A stretch of 64,000 bases of DNA from Lonicera japonica (lineage: Eukaryota > Streptophyta > Magnoliopsida > Dipsacales > Caprifoliaceae): contig CM038464.1 of the NCBI GenBank assembly GCA_021464415.1, forward strand, positions 248,001 through 312,000, written 5' to 3'. Below the pieces are notes generated by a model that was given only the letters and a program-made list of their open reading frames with translations, ran no database searches and was not told where the DNA came from. Within the stretch, counting starts at the first letter, position 1. Each line of letters begins with the position of its first letter. Positions 1 through 10,142 of this stretch are shown piece after piece. The position numbers and the translations under genes are program-made.

Positions 1-1676
1 GAGCTATGAATGGTAAGATTATCTCCAACAGCGGCCCCCACTTTAACATGTGTGGAATTGCTTGGAAGTTTGGAAGGGAAGCTTGTCCCACCTAGAAAAA
101 ATTGTTAAAACATATTTGCATAGCTTATTAGACTAGTGGGGGTTAAACCTACAGATCTAATCTACGAATGTCAAAAAAACCCGTAGTTTGGGTCCCCATG
201 GGTCCTCAATTTGAACGGGGCAGATATAGGGACATAATTTGGGGTGAGTCTGGGACAGGAATGGAGAATGGCGTCTCTACTCCGAACCCTTCCAAGTATG
301 CTTTGATAATGATTCATAACCTTCTGCTTCTGTTCATACCACTATATTTTTATTAAAACCTATTGTTCATAATAAACATATTAAATATTATATATTAGTT
401 ATATTATTTATATAAAAAACATATTTTTCATATCATCTAAATAAAAAAAATTGGTTCATTTTCAAAAAAAATAAAATTGCGGGAATCCCCGTGGGGACCG
501 ATACCCGACGGGGATGGGGATTCCTTGAATCAGGGATGGAGGCTGGAATGGTGATGAATTTTGGTGGCATGGAGGTTGCCCGACCTGTCCTGCTACCATC
601 TCTTCCGGTCTTGGGATAGGGCAAATTGGACCACGGGGAGGCTCCCTTCTTATCCTAGTTTATTGGATTTTATGGATTCATTGGATTGAATCCACCTTTT
701 TAAAATCTGAAATTATTGGATCAATTTTGATTTTAAGGGCCTTTTCCCAACTTTGATTAAAAAATTACAACAAAAAAACCTACAAGAATTGCTGCCGGGT
801 CCTTTTTTTCGCCTTTCACTTTTTCTCATATAAATGGTTTTAATAAAGAATTATAGATAACCTATGCCACTACTGTGAAGATTGCACGTAATTGATTTAA
901 CCTTTTGTGCTTTTGATCTATTACCAATAACAGCCTGTCTAGATGGCATTTATCTAACATTTTCAATTGGACTGGATTGAATTGAATTAAAATTAATCCA
1001 ATCCAACATTTAATTGAATAGGATTATTCAGATGTTCTGGTTTGAATTGGATACTAAATTCCAAAACTGCATTAAATTGGACGTGAATGACTTAAAAACT
1101 ACTGGATTAATTGGAACCCAGAACAACCCTATAGACTATAATTATTTCGAGGGTTGGCCCTTTGGCGGTACCAAAGTTTTACCCAAAACGGTATTTTTAC
1201 CCCATATTTTGTGTATGAGTTGTGCCTCTGATTCAGATTGCTGCCCCTCTTTGACAAGAACAGCCGCACTTATTGAGTAGTCATGACCATTCAATTTTAG
1301 TCTAACACGCGTAAGGCTTTGACTTCGATTTGTATTGCTTTGTGTCAGGAGGTTCTGCTGTTTATACGAGCTGCACTATAGTATTTCTGTTACCTGTTTT
1401 AATATGTTAAAAGTTTCAATTTCCAGAATTTGATGATCAAAAACTCATTCATAGAAACAAAAACACATGTATATTACTCAAGCAAACCTTTTATAACATA
1501 TGTTGGCCAGCCATTTGTGAGAATTAGCATCCCGCCCCAAGTAGTTGAAATTGAGGCCTTGCAATCTTGTGCTTATTGGATATTTGTCTTGTGAATTAAT
1601 GTAACTAGTTGAAAGATTTTGTGTCTGTTCTGAAAAAGAATAATAGTGGGGGTGCGCTTTGTTGTTTACTGGTCAG
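1..1676. other. Upstream or intronic sequence with no recognised exon
   Basis: I see no exon here that continues the copine domain of the RGLG gene that follows, so this is probably a large intron or the break between the gene and an older insertion. A GC-rich patch at about 478-640, and a weaker one at 199-290, carry repeated GGGGATGGGG and GGAATCCCCG words in otherwise AT-rich DNA. That is typical of a decayed MITE, but I could not define its ends. Around 960-1100 the sequence is rich in ATTGGAT and ATTGAAT words. Confidence 0.4.
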
Positions 1677-3017
1677 CTTGTACCCTCTGTCGATTGTTCT
1701 TGTTGGCGTTGGAGATGGACCCTGGGAAGACATGAAGAACTTTGATGACAAGATACCTGCTCGTGAATTTGATAATTTCCAGGTAAGATTAATCTAAGCA
1801 TTATATGTATGTATATGGATTAATAATAAAGAATTGAGGTTCAACTTAGTAACTCAGTATTCGATGGTTTACTCTGGTTTGTAACTTTAATTTTTTTTTT
1901 TTTTTTTGTTGGTGGGGGGGGTTTAGTTTGTTAATTTTACAGAGATTATGTGCAAAAATGCAACTCCATCAGAGAAAGAAACTGCATTTGCTCTGGCTGC
2001 CCTTATGGAGATACCCATCCAGTACAAGGCAGCAGTTGAACTTGGCCTGCTCGGGTACACACCACTTCATTTCTTCTTCTAATCTTTTACTTTTGACATA
2101 GAGAGCTGTCACAGTTGTCCTAAACCTAATTATATTTATATATATAGCATGGACTTAATTCATTTAACTTTTAATCTGCTATATATATATATATTTTTTT
2201 TTCGGGCAGGTGTCCTTTGATTATTCAATAGTTTTGTGCATCTTAATTATTATTATTATTATTATTATGTGGCCAAATAAAATAAAATATTATTATTATT
2301 ATTATTATTATTATTGCTATTAATTATTTTTATCATATAATGTTGGAGGGAATTAAAAGACGGGTGACAGGGAAAGCAAAGATAATAGTTGCGCGGCCTC
2401 CTCCTCCAGTAGCTCCCTTTACACGGGGTGCAGCAATTACATCTCGACAATCAAGCAACCTACCATCACCATCACCGTCACGGCCACCTTTGCAAGACCA
2501 AGAAAACCAGGTAATATTAATTATAGATAGTAGCGAGACCCAAGAAGCAGAGGGAAATGTACGCTCAGTAGTATTAATTATAAAGTTAAAAAGTTTTTAT
2601 TTATGCTCTTTTGTTTCTTGATAATAATAATAAGGGGAATGGAAATTAAATAATTTTTATCATTCCGCGGTTTCTTGATAATAATATTAAGGGGAATGGA
2701 AATTAAATAATTTTTGATAATAATAATAAGGGGAATGGAAATTAAATAATTTTTATCATTCGTGGAATGAAGGTATGCCCAATTTGCTGGAGCAACGGGA
2801 AGGATATGGCATTTGGTTGTGGACATATGGTGAGTGAGGTTTCCGGGATTACATGCCAGTGAATATTATTATATAATAATAGTAAAGCAAAGGAATGTAA
2901 TGTAATATATATATATATATATATATGCAGGCTTGCAGGGAGTGTGGAGAAAGATTGAGCAACTGTCCCATATGCCGCCAAAGGATCTCTACTCGACTAA
3001 GGCTCTATACTGGTTGA
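1677..3017 (+). CDS. RGLG: RGLG-type copine/RING E3 ubiquitin ligase, 3' exons
   Basis: RGLG proteins are membrane-associated E3 ubiquitin ligases with a copine (vWA-like) domain and a C-terminal C3HC4 RING; in Arabidopsis they act in hormone and stress signalling. Exons read here: 1677-1782 (end of copine domain, with [14 protein letters not shown] and ending FDNFQ), 1927-2054 (starts FVNFTEIM, ends GLLG), 2349-2510 (Pro/Ser-rich linker), 2773-2829 (first RING half, VCPIC..CGHM) and 2931-3017 (second half, ACREC..CPIC, stop TGA). The RING cysteines and histidine are all present. Splice sites are GT..AG, but the 2054/2349 junction is out of frame by two bases: exon 2 ends in phase 2 while the linker frame needs phase 0. 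Either an indel has damaged this copy or the true splice site is non-standard. Earlier exons are not in view. An AATAAA lies near 3139. Confidence 0.88.
2244..2316. repeat. (ATT)n microsatellite in RGLG intron
   Basis: Two ATT/TTA runs separated by a short AT-rich spacer, inside the intron before the linker exon. The repeats lie just upstream of the acceptor whose phase does not fit, so slippage or intron change here could be linked to the frame problem (inference). Confidence 0.85.
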
Positions 3018-4049
3018 GGCTGAGCAAACTGCACTCCCTCTCTCTCACTTTACCACATCATCATCGTCTATCATCATATCTCTCACTTCGTTGGCTTGAA
3101 AACTGTGCTCCTATTCACATGTTCCTATCTACCCGTATAAATAAATTATTTGCTTTACATAATTTACTACATTACGCAACTGCTACCATGTATGGTTTCC
3201 CAATGTTAAAAACTTAATTGTAATTCTTTTATTGTAACGACACATCATCCTATTTAAATACGTAGTCTGGAACTTTGTACCATGGGGCATCCTTTTCAAA
3301 AAAAAAAAAAAAAAAAGTAGTACCAACTGAATCTCAAGGACCAAATCCTAAAAGCACTTAACATAAGCGGAAAATAAAAATTAGGATCCGATCTCTCAAA
3401 ACACCTTTTTGTTGTGATCTACAACATTTTTTTTTGCGTGCCAAATATTGTAAAGCAAATGCCAGGTGGCAATTTAGAGACAAATACGGTCTTTTCATTT
3501 TAGAAACCGAATCTTACAAACTCCTAATATAAGAAAAAAATAGGATTCGGTCCCTCAATTCAAACATTTTTTAATGCAGTCAAGAACTTTTTTTGTGTGA
3601 CAGATACTAAGATATCGCGTAACAAAAAGACAATGTGCCTACAGAAGCATCTTTTAAAATTTTCATGCTGCAGCTTCTGCCCAATAAAAAAATGTAAAAA
3701 CAACTAGGGCTAGCTTATATTACTTGCATTATTTTCCAAGAATCAAAGTTTAGCGACACCCTGCCCCCACCCAAAGAAACCAAAAAAAAAAAGGAAGCAA
3801 AACAACCAACAATACACCCAGAAAACATAAATAAAATAATGAAAGATGTATGATCAAGTATACCAGACTGCGCTGACAAAATTCTCATGATGACACTAAT
3901 AAATATCTAGTTAAGCCGTGTTATTCTAGGTTCTCAAATTGTGTGCGAGATAGACATGTGTTGAGATCAAGGTAAAAATCAGATTAATAAAATGTGGTCC
4001 AAAAGACGAAAATATATACCAGAACTTTCACTACTACTAGTGTTGCTCT
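3018..4049. repeat. Intergenic space with a diverged 168-bp tandem duplication
   Basis: This holds the 3' UTRs of the two convergent genes. Between about 3338 and 3625 the sequence repeats itself with a shift near 168 bases: the block around AGGATCCGATCTCTCAA (about 3383) returns as AGGATTCGGTCCCTCAA (about 3542), with similar AAATCCTA-type sequence before it and a T-run after it. An A-run lies at 3297-3316. No ORF of interest. Confidence 0.45.
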
Positions 4050-4256
4050 TTATTTTTTCTTCTTGTTGTCGACATGAGAGTTGGGGGAATTGTTTTGGTT
4101 TGCCGCTGGCGCTGGCACTGGTTGAATCCTGACATAGGGGTTTCTAGTCAACGTCTCTCCCTTCAAAGCAGCAACGTACCTGTCATTTGTATCCTCTTTC
4201 CTCTGCACTTCCCCTAGGTATTCTGCCAGCCTCTCTTTATTGACTTTCCCCATCAT
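4050..4256 (-). CDS. Exon 2 of small single-span membrane protein gene
   Basis: The exon reads from 4256 down to a TAA at 4052-4050, giving 68 residues rich in charge (begins MMGKVNKERLAEYLGEVQRK, ends in four lysines). It is preceded by a clear acceptor, ACAG at 4260-4257, and starts in phase 0. Exon 1 at 15868-15668 ends in phase 0 with a consensus GTATGT donor, so the two join to a 135-residue protein. I remember the combined pattern (a WRWMVR..KPFF membrane segment, then ARPxSL, then MGKVN.ERLAEYLGE) as a conserved plant protein of unknown function, but cannot name it. The tail is predicted soluble. Alternative: the ATG at 4256 starts an independent 68-codon gene; the splice site and the fit to exon 1 argue against that. 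Confidence 0.72.
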   Translation of the reverse strand: MMGKVNKERLAEYLGEVQRKEDTNDRYVAALKGETLTRNPYVRIQPVPAPAANQNNSPNSHVDNKKKK

Positions 4257-5372
4257 CTGTTACCAAAAACCTCTAATATTAATAATAATACTTCAACATT
4301 TTCCTTTTCTTCTCTCTTCTTTTATGCTCCCCCCTCCCAAACAACAAATAATAACCAAATCTCAACAATATAAATTAAGTTGCATCATTATACCAATAAT
4401 TAGGTTGAAATTAGTTTGTTTTTTTTAAAAAAAAGTACTACGATAAAAGTGGGTCTATCAATTTGACACCGAGAGAGTATTATTTTTTATTTTTTTTCAT
4501 AACCAAGAGCATCGGGGCCCCAACCACACTAATCCCATAAGGCCCTGGTTGCACGACTGGGATTATTATACATGATATGAAAAGAAAAAAGAAGCTGCAA
4601 ATTTAACAAATACTTTTGTTACCGCCTTTAACATGCATAACACACACATTAGCCTACAGGGCCTTGTAGGTTGTAAGGACTCTTATTCAGAAGAAGATCA
4701 TTGGTAAACAACTTGTGCGGAACCAAGGACCTTGGGAAGGACTTCAATGTACAACTCTATAATACGCTAAAATTGGGGAAGCACCGAGAACCAAGCAAAA
4801 ATATAAAAGGATTTGATCTTGGAGAATAAGAGGTCCCGGGTTTGAGACGATAGGGCACTAGGCAAGCAAAGGGCCTATTTAATTGGTCCATCATTTTTTT
4901 TATTTTTTTTTAACACAAAACAAGCCCAAAGGCCGTAAAACACAACCAAGCAAAAAACATAAAAAACAACAAACAGTAGCCTACAAGAAAAGGAAGCTAC
5001 GGAAGTCTAAAATCACCATACAACGCATTGGAAATGGAAGAAGGGGAGCAACCCACCCAATTAGGAGCAAGAGCAGCAATGCTATGCACTGGTGAATTGA
5101 AGAACCTCTTGACAAACACAATCCGAACTGAATTAGTAGCCAGAAATGACCTCACATCACCAATAATATTTGAAATTTCCCACGGAGGCTTTGAAGAAGA
5201 AGAACAAAGGCTAACCACTTCCTTGCGGTCAGAAAAAATAAAAATAAAGGGAGTCGAAATGTCTTAGATTTGATGAAGGAGCAAGCCTCATGGACTGCCA
5301 TAGCCTCTTCCATTAGAGCCGAAGAGGCACGGAAATTTTTACCCAAACTGTCAAGGATGAACCCATTGGCGT

Positions 5373-6122
5373 TAGGGGTGGCAATTTTGAACCGTAAACC
5401 GACCGAACCGACCACGATTGGTCAGTTACCGAAAATCAGTTACCAACCAAAATTGGTTTGCCTTTTTAATAACGTCGGTAATTACCGACCGACCGACCAA
5501 GTCATAAAATTACAACTTTTATTAAAAAAATAACCAAAGTTTAAAACTTAAAAAAGTTAACCCACTTCAATCCTCACTCCCTCAATACTTCCCACTCTCA
5601 CTTCTCACCACTTCACAGTTCAACCTCACTTCCTCATCGTCATCTCATCTCCCAGTACCTCAATCCCTCAGTGGCTCACTGCGCTGTGGCCCTTATCTCT
5701 TCTTCCATCTCTCCGTCACTCTCCTATCCCCGCCCCTCACTGCCATGGTACAGCCTTCACTCTCCGTCCATCCCTCTCTCTCTGTCACTCTCCATTGTCC
5801 CTCTCTTAGAGGTCAGTAGGTCATAGACCAAATCGGTGTATGGGTGCACATAATCTAGAAGGGAGGAGGTAAATCATTTGCTGCTTAATTTGCTTGGATT
5901 TTGGTTTACTTTTGACTACTAGTGCTGCTGCTGCTTGCTGCTTAAATTTTTGCCTTGCAGTGTGCACAGACACTGCTGTGCTGATGCTGTTTGCTGCATG
6001 TTGGTCAGTTTTTACGAAGTCTAGCGGTTCGGTAGCTGTTTCTATGGTGCATAAACCGACCATGTCGGTTTGATTTTGTAACCGACCAAATCGGTTCGGT
6101 AACTGAACCGTGGCCAGCCCCA
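5373..6122. mobile_element. Non-autonomous hAT element, copy 1 (750 bp)
   Basis: Exact 8-bp target duplication ATTGGCGT at 5365-5372 and 6123-6130. The ends are imperfect inverted repeats: left TAGGGGTGGCAATTTT, right (reverse complement) TGGGGCTGGCCACGG, the TAGGGGTGGCA-type end common in plant hAT elements. Subterminal regions carry ACCGACC/GGTCGGT and GGTTCGGTAAC words; the middle (about 5560-5800) is a CT-rich tract. There is no transposase ORF. It interrupts the RNase H domain of the surrounding LINE and so is younger than it. Same family as 17096-18039 and 38363-39462. Confidence 0.9.
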
Positions 6123-7992
6123 ATTGGCGTCATACACAATAATACCCACCGCCGCAGAGGAGGAACCTTCAAAAAAGTAGCGTCACAACCCGTCCAGAAG
6201 CCAGAGAAAGAAGGCAGAATTCCAATTGACGCATTATGGAAAGGCACAAGAGTTGAGTCTTGGACGTGACCATAAACCGATTGAAAATCAGATAAAGCAG
6301 AAGAAACCCGCATAATAACAGAAGCACAATTGATATGAATACAAGAGAAGATGAAATTATTTCTCGCTAACCAAATGAACCAAGCAGATGTAGCTACCTT
6401 ACCCCAAAACTTCAGAACATCAGCGCCTGAATCAAGCGATTCCGCCATATCCAACATCCACCATAACGAAGAAGAGATACTGTTAAGTACTAACGACTCC
6501 ATATAAATGAAACTACTCCAAACAATATATGTTCTATAAAGTCCACCTCCCCCGAGCAAATCTTAAATAAAGGCGAGGCCTTGCAATCGCGATAAAAAAG
6601 TTTCTCCTCTATAGCAAGAGCATTGTTGAGAACCCCCCACTAAAAGTGTCAGATCTTTGGTTGAACAGGTAAATTCCAATTGATGCTCCAAACTTTGCTA
6701 GGAGGGACCAAAGAAGAAGAGGGATTTGAAGCCAGGTTAAGGCGATTCTCCATTCAACCTACCCGATATCCAGAACTGACCAAATAATTCCCATCCCTGT
6801 TAAATTGCCAAACTAGATGATCCTATGCATCCTCAAGGCTTAACGGAATTGAAAGAATTGCCAAACTCACCTCCGGAGCGAACACAGATCTCACCAATCC
6901 TTCCTTCCAAATTTTGAAACGAAGGTCTATAAGCTCAGAAACGTTTCTGATATTAGCACTGAAATTTGGGGGAGGCAGAGAGGTACTACCACCCAGGAAT
7001 CCAATTGTCTGTCCACACATAAATAGATTTTCCATCTTCGACATGCCTACACAAACCTTTTAGCAAAAGTGACCGACCCTCTAATAAACTGCTCCATAAA
7101 GAAAATCTCAGGAAGGGAAGTAACGGGCCTTGAGAACTCTACTCCATAAAGAATTCGGATCAGAAACAAGTTTTTAGCATTGCTTAGCAAGGAGGCTTTG
7201 TTGAAAATTTGAAAATCTTAAAACCCATGCTGCCTAGAGGTTTAGGAGCCAAAGTAAAATGCTCATCTTTTCCAGTGAATCTCCTTCTTCGAACCCAAAT
7301 CACCCCACCAAAAATTACAAACTAGCCTCTCCAAATAAACACACAATCTTTTAGGGTTGAGAAAACACGTCATAGCAAAGTTCAGAATTGCTGGAATAAC
7401 TAAATTGATAAGCACATCCCTCCCAGCATGAGAAAGAAAGAAGAGGTTTTTCCATCCGAGCAATTTTTTCTCAACCCGCTCCAGAATGAAGTTAAACGCC
7501 TCTGCCTTAGAAGACCCCCAAACCGAAGGGAAACCCAAATTCTTAGCCTTTTGATTGAGTTAAGGAATACTGAGAAGAGAGCAAATAGAATTTCTCTCAA
7601 CACTATCCATATGAAATAAGCCTGACTTATCAAAATTAATAGCCATACCCGAAGCTGAACAAAACGAATTCAATGTAGAAAGAAGTTGCTCACAGTGCCA
7701 AGGAGAGGCCTTGAGAAAGAGAAGGGAGTTGCCGGCGACAAATAGTTGTGACAGAGTCGGACAAGTTCTACTTAACTTGCTGCCAATAAGTTTTTTGTTC
7801 CGAACATCTTGAGCCAAGAAGACAATAAAGCTTCTTGCACAAAAGGAACAAATACAGGGATAACGGGTCCCCTTGTTTAAGACCTCGAGTTGACTACATC
7901 GAAAATCTCTTTTCTCCATCATCACAAACTGGAAGGATACTGTCGAAACGCACTCCATAATTAGGCGAACCCAATAATCACTAAAACCCATC

Positions 7993-9025
7993 TTTTTTTT
8001 TGATCCGAAACCAAACGCTTTATTAAAATTAGATAATCAAAGCATTACAAAGATGAGAACAATCTTGGTGAACCAGCAGTCCACCAAACCCCAAATAACC
8101 TCAAGCTAACTGAGGGAAAACAAGAAGAAAAAGAACAGCAAAACAGCTCCAAGAGCAACTCCATCACTGGATAGCTGCACCCCAATTCGAATAAATATCA
8201 TAAATGGAAAGATTGCCGAATAAATTTGAAGAGCTAGACCAAATAGATGATAACAACTTGATTTTAAACCAAATTTCAGCAGCTTCATTAGATTTGTCTT
8301 CAAAATCCCTAGTGTTTCTCTCTTGCCAACTGCACCATGCTAATGCCAAACAACAACATCTCCACAGCAATTTGGACTTCTTTTTATTCCCTGCAAACTG
8401 CCATTCCATACTCAAGAAATCATGCCAAGAACTAGGTTTGGCACCAATTGAACCAAATTCCTCCCCCACCTTGTTCCACATATAGCCAGTGAAATTACAA
8501 TGTAAGAGAATATGATCAATGCTCTCTCCTTTCTGTTTACACAGAATACACCAAAAAGGGGAAATCGCTAAATAAGGCCTTCTTATTTGGAGAATGTCAC
8601 ATGTGTTTACTCTCTTCCAAGAGGCCAACCAAGCAAAAATTTTCACTTTCGAAGGTATACCAGTTTTCCATATAAAATTATGGGGCACAAAGATGGGATC
8701 CTGTGTTGAATTGATAAGCAAATGAAAGAAAGATTTGCGAGAGAATATTCCCGATTTTTCCCTCACCCAATATCTAGAATCTCGTTCTGTTCTAGACACC
8801 TTCGAATGAGAAATCAAACCCAACAAATCCAAGAATTCCCCAATTTCCCTCTCATATAAATTTCTATGAAATTCTAGATCCCATGAAAAAGAAACCAGAT
8901 GATGCCAACGAATAACTGATGCAATTGAATTATGTATATTACGAGAAATGCTATATAACCGAGGGTAAAGAGAGGCTAGAGAAAAATTCCCGACCCAAGT
9001 GTCTTCCCAAAATCTTATGGGGAAA
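7993..9025 (-). mobile_element. 5'-truncated LINE inserted in another LINE
   Basis: A long minus ORF runs from about 9025 to 8164. It begins in the post-RT linker (PIRFWEDTWVG), passes WKTGIPSKVKIFAWLASW and a zf-RVT zinc-binding region (FWCILC..DHILLHC), and ends near the element's 3' end. A T-run at 7993-8001 is the poly(A) tail. The open frame of almost 300 codons makes it younger than the LINE it sits in, whose RT is split at exactly this place (RVEWECLPK before, KMGFSDYW after). The 5' join shows a 15-bp inverted repeat (8999-9013 and 9026-9040) and I see no target duplication, suggesting an irregular integration. Confidence 0.82.
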
Positions 9026-9387
9026 ATTTTGGGAAGACACTCCCATTCAACCCTGTTGTACGCCTTATTAAGATCAAGCTTAACAGCCATCTCTCCAACT
9101 CCAGATTTCTTTCTCCGTAAATAGTGGAACACTTCATGCGCAATAACAATTGAGTCTTGAATTTGCCTACCTGAAACAAAAGCTGATTGATTTTCCTAGA
9201 TCAAGTCATTGAGATGTTTCTTTAGACAATTGACCAAAGATTTTGAGATGATTTTATACACAAAATTACAGAGACTAATTGGCCTGAAGTGATTGATTTG
9301 TTCAGGCGCTGGAATTTTAGGAATTAGAAGACGGAAAATTGGAAGTCCTGAGATAAAAACACTTCATCTCCTTGGAGGAAAAAAATC

Positions 9388-10110
9388 TCAAGGAGCATCA
9401 TGCTGCTTAGTTAAATGATAATGTTGGAAAAGAACTGTTACCCATCCAACAATCCTCCAAAAAATAGTCAACCAACACATCAAGTCAAAGGTGAAAAGGA
9501 TGAAAAAAGTTATGAGATGGACCTCCACGAGCACATGGGTGACAAAAATCCGGCACCCACCTGTTCTTCTGAAGACCAAACTTACTTTTGACAATGCCAG
9601 AGGGTAGGCTCCAATGAATTTCCTACCAGAGAAATGCTTTTAGACAACTTATATGCAACCCCCACTGGAACTCGAAACAGAGACAATTAATAGATGGAAT
9701 AAAACTCGAAGGACAAGACTGAACCCATATGAGCCATCCTCCAAGAGAATAGTAAGCTTTCCTCCACCCATCTCTCTTAGAGACCCTCGAAACCATAGAG
9801 TCACAAAAGGATCTCACCCTAGGATTGTCACAAAGGAAAACCCTAAGTGATGGGTCACTTCATCTTGCAACCTACCAAAGAAGAAGCCGCTCAATAACTT
9901 AGAATTGTCATATTTCCAAAGAAAGCCATTCTCAGGCTTCAACACAAGATACAACAAAAACACTCAAAATCTATAGAGTTTCTCCAAACCCACTCTCTCA
10001 ATTTCAAAGAAAAGGATAGCATCATCAGTCAACTACAAATGCAACAACCGAACCCTTTCCCTACTAACATCATAATCCTCAATCAAAGTGAATAAGAATG
10101 GAGGCATAGG
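9388..10110 (-). mobile_element. Third LINE fragment (RT C-terminal part), decayed
   Basis: Minus-strand readings in shifting frames give a degenerate RT catalytic region (LTDDAILFF where FADD is usual, near 10030), then GLEKLYRF, then WRKAYYSLGGWLIWVQSCPSSF (about 9760-9700), matching the WKKAYLSLGGRLTLIQS-type block of plant LINE RTs, and a diverged SKFGLQKNRW linker block near 9590. Frameshifts and stops show long decay. It abuts the gypsy solo LTR at 10143. Confidence 0.7.
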
Positions 10111-10142
10111 CAGTGGGATGTAGGGGCACCGGGAAGGGGGGG

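Larger units (their letters stand above)
4894..9370 (-). mobile_element. LINE (non-LTR retrotransposon), degraded and twice interrupted
   Basis: Reading on the minus strand: reverse transcriptase N-terminal part near 9360-9030 (RPISLCNFVYKIISKSL, then NQSAFVSGRQIQDSIV, then AVKLDLNKAYNRVEW), continued at 7991-7560 (MGFSDYWVRLIMECVSTVSF), the post-RT linker at 7538-7263 (ends FWWGDLGSKKEIHW), a zf-RVT-like stretch down to about 6400, and an RNase H-like (RVT_3) domain at 6200-4997. A T-run at 4894-4911 is the poly(A) tail. Many stops and frameshifts make it inactive. It is split by a second LINE (about 7993-9025) and by an hAT element (5373-6122); deleting both in silico makes the RT and RNase H readings collinear again. 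It lies in the intron of the small membrane-protein gene, same strand. Confidence 0.85.

Noticed and set aside
4800..4880. tRNA gene or SINE with a B-box-like GGTTTGAGACG
   Set aside because: No A box at proper distance and no cloverleaf; evidence too thin for a call.
5028..5533. Plus-strand ORFs over the LINE RNase H
   Set aside because: They are antisense to the RNase H-like reading on the minus strand and have no motif of their own.
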